Source: an uncultured Bacteroidales bacterium
Lineage (GTDB): Bacteria > Bacteroidota > Bacteroidia > Bacteroidales > Muribaculaceae
Reading direction: 5' to 3'
DNA length: 17,871 nt
Assembly (NCBI GenBank): GCA_947177325.1
Contig: CAMWUH010000015.1
Span: forward strand, 1 to 17,871
Shown here: piece by piece, positions 16,372 to 17,871 of the stretch
Position numbering within the stretch: the first letter of the stretch is position 1
How the letters are laid out: each line of letters begins with the position of its first letter
Translations under genes and position numbers: made by a program
Notes under the pieces: generated by a model
The model's input: the letters and a program-made list of their open reading frames with translations, nothing else
What the model was told of the DNA's origin: nothing
Databases searched by the model: none

Positions 16372-16742
16372 CTGAGGCGGTCAAGCGTTATGCAGATGTG
16401 TCCGCGCAGTGAGGAAGCAATGCGGTTGCATTGTGACCGATACAAGCGGACGACGCAGATGCATGACGATTGGCCGGGGCAATACTCATGCCACGAATAA
16501 GTAAGAATAATGATATAATTCTTGGGTCAACCGATCGACCCCCCGGTTGAAATGTTATAAAACCAAGTAAAGAATTTGTCTTCACATTGAGCTGCGCAGC
16601 AGCGACGTTTATGTCAAAACTCGGGTGCAACCCGAGATCTAAGGCTACCTATAAGCAGTGAGTCCACGCTGAAAGTGTGGACGATGTTTTGCAAACAAAG
16701 AATATCTACCGGTTTCTTTCATATTTTAACAACCGCTTTTTT
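16372..16742 (+). ncRNA. Candidate structured RNA of about 370 nt, no known family recognised
   Basis: The 500-bp gap between two minus-strand units folds extensively on the plus strand. A closing stem pairs 16374-16381 with 16732-16739. A long nested arm pairs 16386-16394 with 16460-16468 (9 bp), 16399-16405 with 16446-16452 (7 bp) and 16417-16423 with 16428-16434 (GGTT loop). Further hairpins pair 16527-16533 with 16544-16550, 16620-16626 with 16630-16636, and 16662-16669 with 16675-16682 (loop TGAAA). The closing stem, all three helices of the nested arm and the 16662 hairpin each contain G-U pairs that would be A-C mismatches on the other strand, so the RNA should be read on the plus strand. 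A weak promoter box (AATATTTG, 16358-16365) sits just ahead of it. It lacks the conserved RNase P core and the tRNA-like end of tmRNA. Confidence 0.5.
16710..16742 (+). terminator. Possible terminator of the candidate structured RNA
   Basis: CGGTT (16710-16714) can pair with AACCG (16731-16735) across a 16-nt loop, and a run of six T follows at 16737-16742. The stem is short, and its 3' half also pairs with the 5' end of the RNA (16374-16381). The T-run could therefore mark the 3' end of a closed structure, not a classical hairpin terminator. A second run of eight T lies at about 16752-16759. Confidence 0.4.
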
Positions 16743-16800
16743 ACACTGACCTTTTTTTTACAGTCACCCTGCGGAGCTGCTAAACCCATTGCTGCAGTTC

Positions 16801-16840
16801 AAAGAAAAAACGCTCGCAAGCTGAAGGCTTACGAGCGTTT
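16801..16840 (-). terminator. Rho-independent terminator of the rpmB-rpmG-DUF4295 operon
   Basis: AAACGCTCG (16808-16816) pairs with CGAGCGTTT (16832-16840), and AAGC (16818-16821) pairs with GCTT (16827-16830) inside it, leaving a 5-nt loop. On the minus strand the stem is followed by TTTTTTCTTT. It begins about 30 bp after the DUF4295 stop, so the ribosomal transcript ends here and does not continue into the cluster. Confidence 0.9.
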
Positions 16841-16870
16841 CTGAAACGTATAGAGTCGCTTCGTCAATAA

Positions 16871-17020
16871 TTATTTGAGAGCGTCTTTAACAGCGTCGTT
16901 AGGCACCATTTCTTCTTTGAATGAGTAGGCGCCGGTTTTGGGTGATTTCACCATTTTGATGACCTTGCTATAGGTGCGGCCTTCACCTTTTTGAAGTGAG
17001 GCGACGGTTTTCTTTGCCAT
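16871..17020 (-). CDS. DUF4295 small ribosome-associated protein
   Basis: This is a 49-residue basic protein starting M-A-K-K-T-V-A-S-L-Q and ending V-K-D-A-L-K, with the middle K-M-V-K-S-P-K-T-G-A-Y-S-F. It matches the Bacteroidota-specific family DUF4295 in length, start and position after rpmG. I recall that a Bacteroidota ribosome structure showed an extra large-subunit protein named bL38, and that this family may be that protein; I am not certain of the equivalence. The gene is 8 bp after the rpmG stop. It is followed directly by the operon terminator, whereas in many Bacteroidota ftsY and rimO come next. Confidence 0.9.
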   Translation of the reverse strand: MAKKTVASLQKGEGRTYSKVIKMVKSPKTGAYSFKEEMVPNDAVKDALK

Positions 17021-17028
17021 ATCTCAGA

Positions 17029-17217
17029 TTATTTAATTTCTTTGTGAACGGTTACCTTTTTCAGGATAGGATTATATTTTTTGAGCTCGAGACGCTCAGT
17101 GGTGTTTTTGCGGTTTTTGGTTGTGATGTAGCGAGAAGTGCCGGGCATGCCACTTGCTTTGTGTTCAGTGCACTCCAGAATTACTTGCACGCGATTACCT
17201 TTTGCTTTCTTTGCCAT
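17029..17217 (-). CDS. rpmG: 50S ribosomal protein L33 (bL33)
   Basis: The 62-residue protein (start M-A-K-K-A-K-G-N-R-V, then I-L-E-C-T-E-H and T-K-N-R-K-N-T) is a typical bL33 of the large ribosomal subunit. Only one cysteine (C15) remains of the four used for zinc in the zinc-binding form, so this is the zinc-independent type. It starts 5 bp after the rpmB stop and is followed 8 bp later by DUF4295, a conserved Bacteroidota arrangement. Confidence 0.97.
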   Translation of the reverse strand: MAKKAKGNRVQVILECTEHKASGMPGTSRYITTKNRKNTTERLELKKYNPILKKVTVHKEIK

Positions 17218-17222
17218 CTTCG

Positions 17223-17480
17223 TTAAAATTCTAAGTATTTGATTTCAGTTAAATAGCCTTTGTTTGCAGCGTGTTTGATGGCTGCGTCGAGGCCCATTTT
17301 GTTGATAGTGCGCAGACCTGCTGCAGAGATGGTGAGTAAAATCCAAGCGTCTTGCTCAACCCAGTAGAATTTTTTGTTGAAGAGGTTGACGTTGAAACGA
17401 CGTTTGGTGCGACGTTTCGAGTGCGATACGTTGTTGCCTGTGATCGCTTGCTTGCCTGTAATTTGACAAATCTTTGACAT
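17223..17480 (-). CDS. rpmB: 50S ribosomal protein L28 (bL28)
   Basis: The 85-residue protein opens M-S-K-I-C-Q-I-T-G-K and contains the family signature G-N-N-V-S-H-S-K-R-R-T-K-R-R-F (15-29). It ends with the helix A-A-I-K-H-A-A-N-K. It is a large-subunit ribosomal protein at full expected length. It is the first gene of the operon, preceded by a leader of about 125 nt and a good promoter at 17613-17644. Confidence 0.98.
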   Translation of the reverse strand: MSKICQITGKQAITGNNVSHSKRRTKRRFNVNLFNKKFYWVEQDAWILLTISAAGLRTINKMGLDAAIKHAANKGYLTEIKYLEF

Positions 17481-17606
17481 GGCTGTTTAAATTTATCTTT
17501 TCTTGTTTCTTTGATTTAGAATGGAAGCTTCGGGGCGCGCATCGCAGTCTCATATCGCGGCTGAACGCATCAATTTTCAGCTACTTTACAGGATGGGCCA
17601 CAAAAC
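17481..17606 (-). promoter_or_regulatory. Leader of the rpmB operon, possibly structured
   Basis: The predicted start near 17606 leaves about 125 nt before the rpmB ATG. The minus-strand RNA can form a 6-bp hairpin (GCTGAA with TTCAGC, 17560-17581) and contains G+C-rich segments at 17531-17560. No known ribosomal leader motif was recognised, and no small open frame of note was seen. The last 35 nt before the ATG are A-rich, which is usual for efficient starts in this phylum. Confidence 0.35.
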
Positions 17607-17612
17607 AGAGTG

Positions 17613-17644
17613 CAAAGTAAGTAATTTTTCTTTAACTATCCAAA
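17613..17644 (-). promoter_or_regulatory. Promoter of rpmB-rpmG-DUF4295
   Basis: On the minus strand TTTG (17644-17641), a 20-bp spacer and TTACTTTG (17620-17613) fit the Bacteroidota primary sigma consensus with one mismatch. The start would be near 17606. Confidence 0.7.
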
Positions 17645-17732
17645 TTTTTGAGGGTTAAACATTTATTTTTTTGAAAAATCATGTTAAAAATCTCCGGGGA
17701 GAGCCTCCGTAAGGGGTCGGTAGCCGCCATTT

Positions 17733-17764
17733 TTTGCGCAATACAAAACATTTTGCTATCTTAG
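17733..17764 (+). promoter_or_regulatory. nadE: Promoter of the divergent nadE-like gene
   Basis: TTTG (17733-17736), a 20-bp spacer and TATCTTAG (17757-17764) fit the same consensus with one mismatch. Transcription would begin near 17771, leaving a leader of only about 14 nt before the ATG at 17785. Confidence 0.65.
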
Positions 17765-17784
17765 CAAATAAAATTTCGAAAATT

Positions 17785-17871
17785 ATGAACAACGGATTTT
17801 TAAGAGTTGAGGCTTGTGCCCCACAGGTAGTCTTGGGTAACGTTGATGCCAACGTGGCAGCAATAATAGAT
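17785..17871 (+). CDS. nadE: NAD+ synthase, glutamine-dependent (N-terminal fragment)
   Basis: Only the first 29 codons lie in the window: M-N-N-G-F-L-R-V-E-A-C-A-P-Q-V followed by V-L-G-N-V-D-A-N-V-A-A-I-I-D. This is the first beta-strand and helix of a nitrilase-fold (carbon-nitrogen hydrolase) domain. Its opening closely resembles Bacteroidota glutamine-dependent NAD+ synthases, which start M-N-x-G-F and use this domain to supply ammonia to a C-terminal synthetase domain. Another nitrilase-fold protein cannot be excluded from so short a piece. The gene is cut by the window edge, is transcribed away from rpmB and has its own promoter just upstream. Confidence 0.7.
   Translation, partial: MNNGFLRVEACAPQVVLGNVDANVAAIID

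Noticed and set aside
16372..16742. RNase P RNA, tmRNA or 6S RNA
   Set aside because: The RNase P core (A-G-G-A-A-A-G-U-C-C type) is absent on both strands. There is no tRNA-like acceptor end or tag reading frame for tmRNA, and the length is about twice that of 6S RNA.
1..17871. CRISPR arrays, tRNA genes, insertion sequences or integrase genes
   Set aside because: No regularly spaced repeats, cloverleaf sequences, transposase or recombinase frames were seen on either strand.

Overview
The window looks like chromosomal DNA from a Bacteroidales bacterium, possibly a gut Muribaculaceae-type genome (the family is an inference). Three things point there. The right end carries the order rpmB - rpmG - DUF4295, and DUF4295 is a Bacteroidota-specific small protein. 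Promoters fit the Bacteroidota pattern (TTTG, about 20 bp, then a TAnnTTTG-like box). Gene starts lack clear Shine-Dalgarno sequences.

Region by region: (1) 1-200 holds a strong minus-strand terminator and no convincing gene. (2) 201-15752, all on the minus strand, is a ten-gene cluster. In transcription order it encodes a SrfB-like Hsp70/actin-fold ATPase, a SrfC-like P-loop GTPase, a membrane-anchored subtilisin-family protease, a four-span membrane protein, a second unusual GTPase with helical repeats, a single-span linker protein, a membrane-anchored helical protein, a secreted helical protein, a tail-anchored beta-sandwich protein and a small three-span membrane protein. (3) 15833-16219 encodes a small secreted protein with its own promoter; there is no terminator between it and the cluster, so it may be the first gene of the operon. 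(4) 16276-16800 has no gene on the minus strand but folds as a probable plus-strand structured RNA of about 370 nt, ending at a terminator that converges on the ribosomal operon terminator. (5) 16871-17480 is the rpmB-rpmG-DUF4295 operon. (6) 17785 to the end is the start of a divergently transcribed gene, probably NAD+ synthase.

The SrfB/SrfC pair is known from the srfABC loci of Proteobacteria, annotated as virulence factors of unknown biochemical role. Here it sits with a second GTPase, a protease and at least five membrane or exported proteins. By the positive-inside rule, the NTPases lie in the cytoplasm, while the protease, the large loop of the four-span protein and the helical proteins face the periplasm. 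The simplest reading is an envelope-spanning machine in which cytoplasmic NTP switches control a periplasmic protease. This is an inference from topology and gene order; no substrate or trigger is visible.
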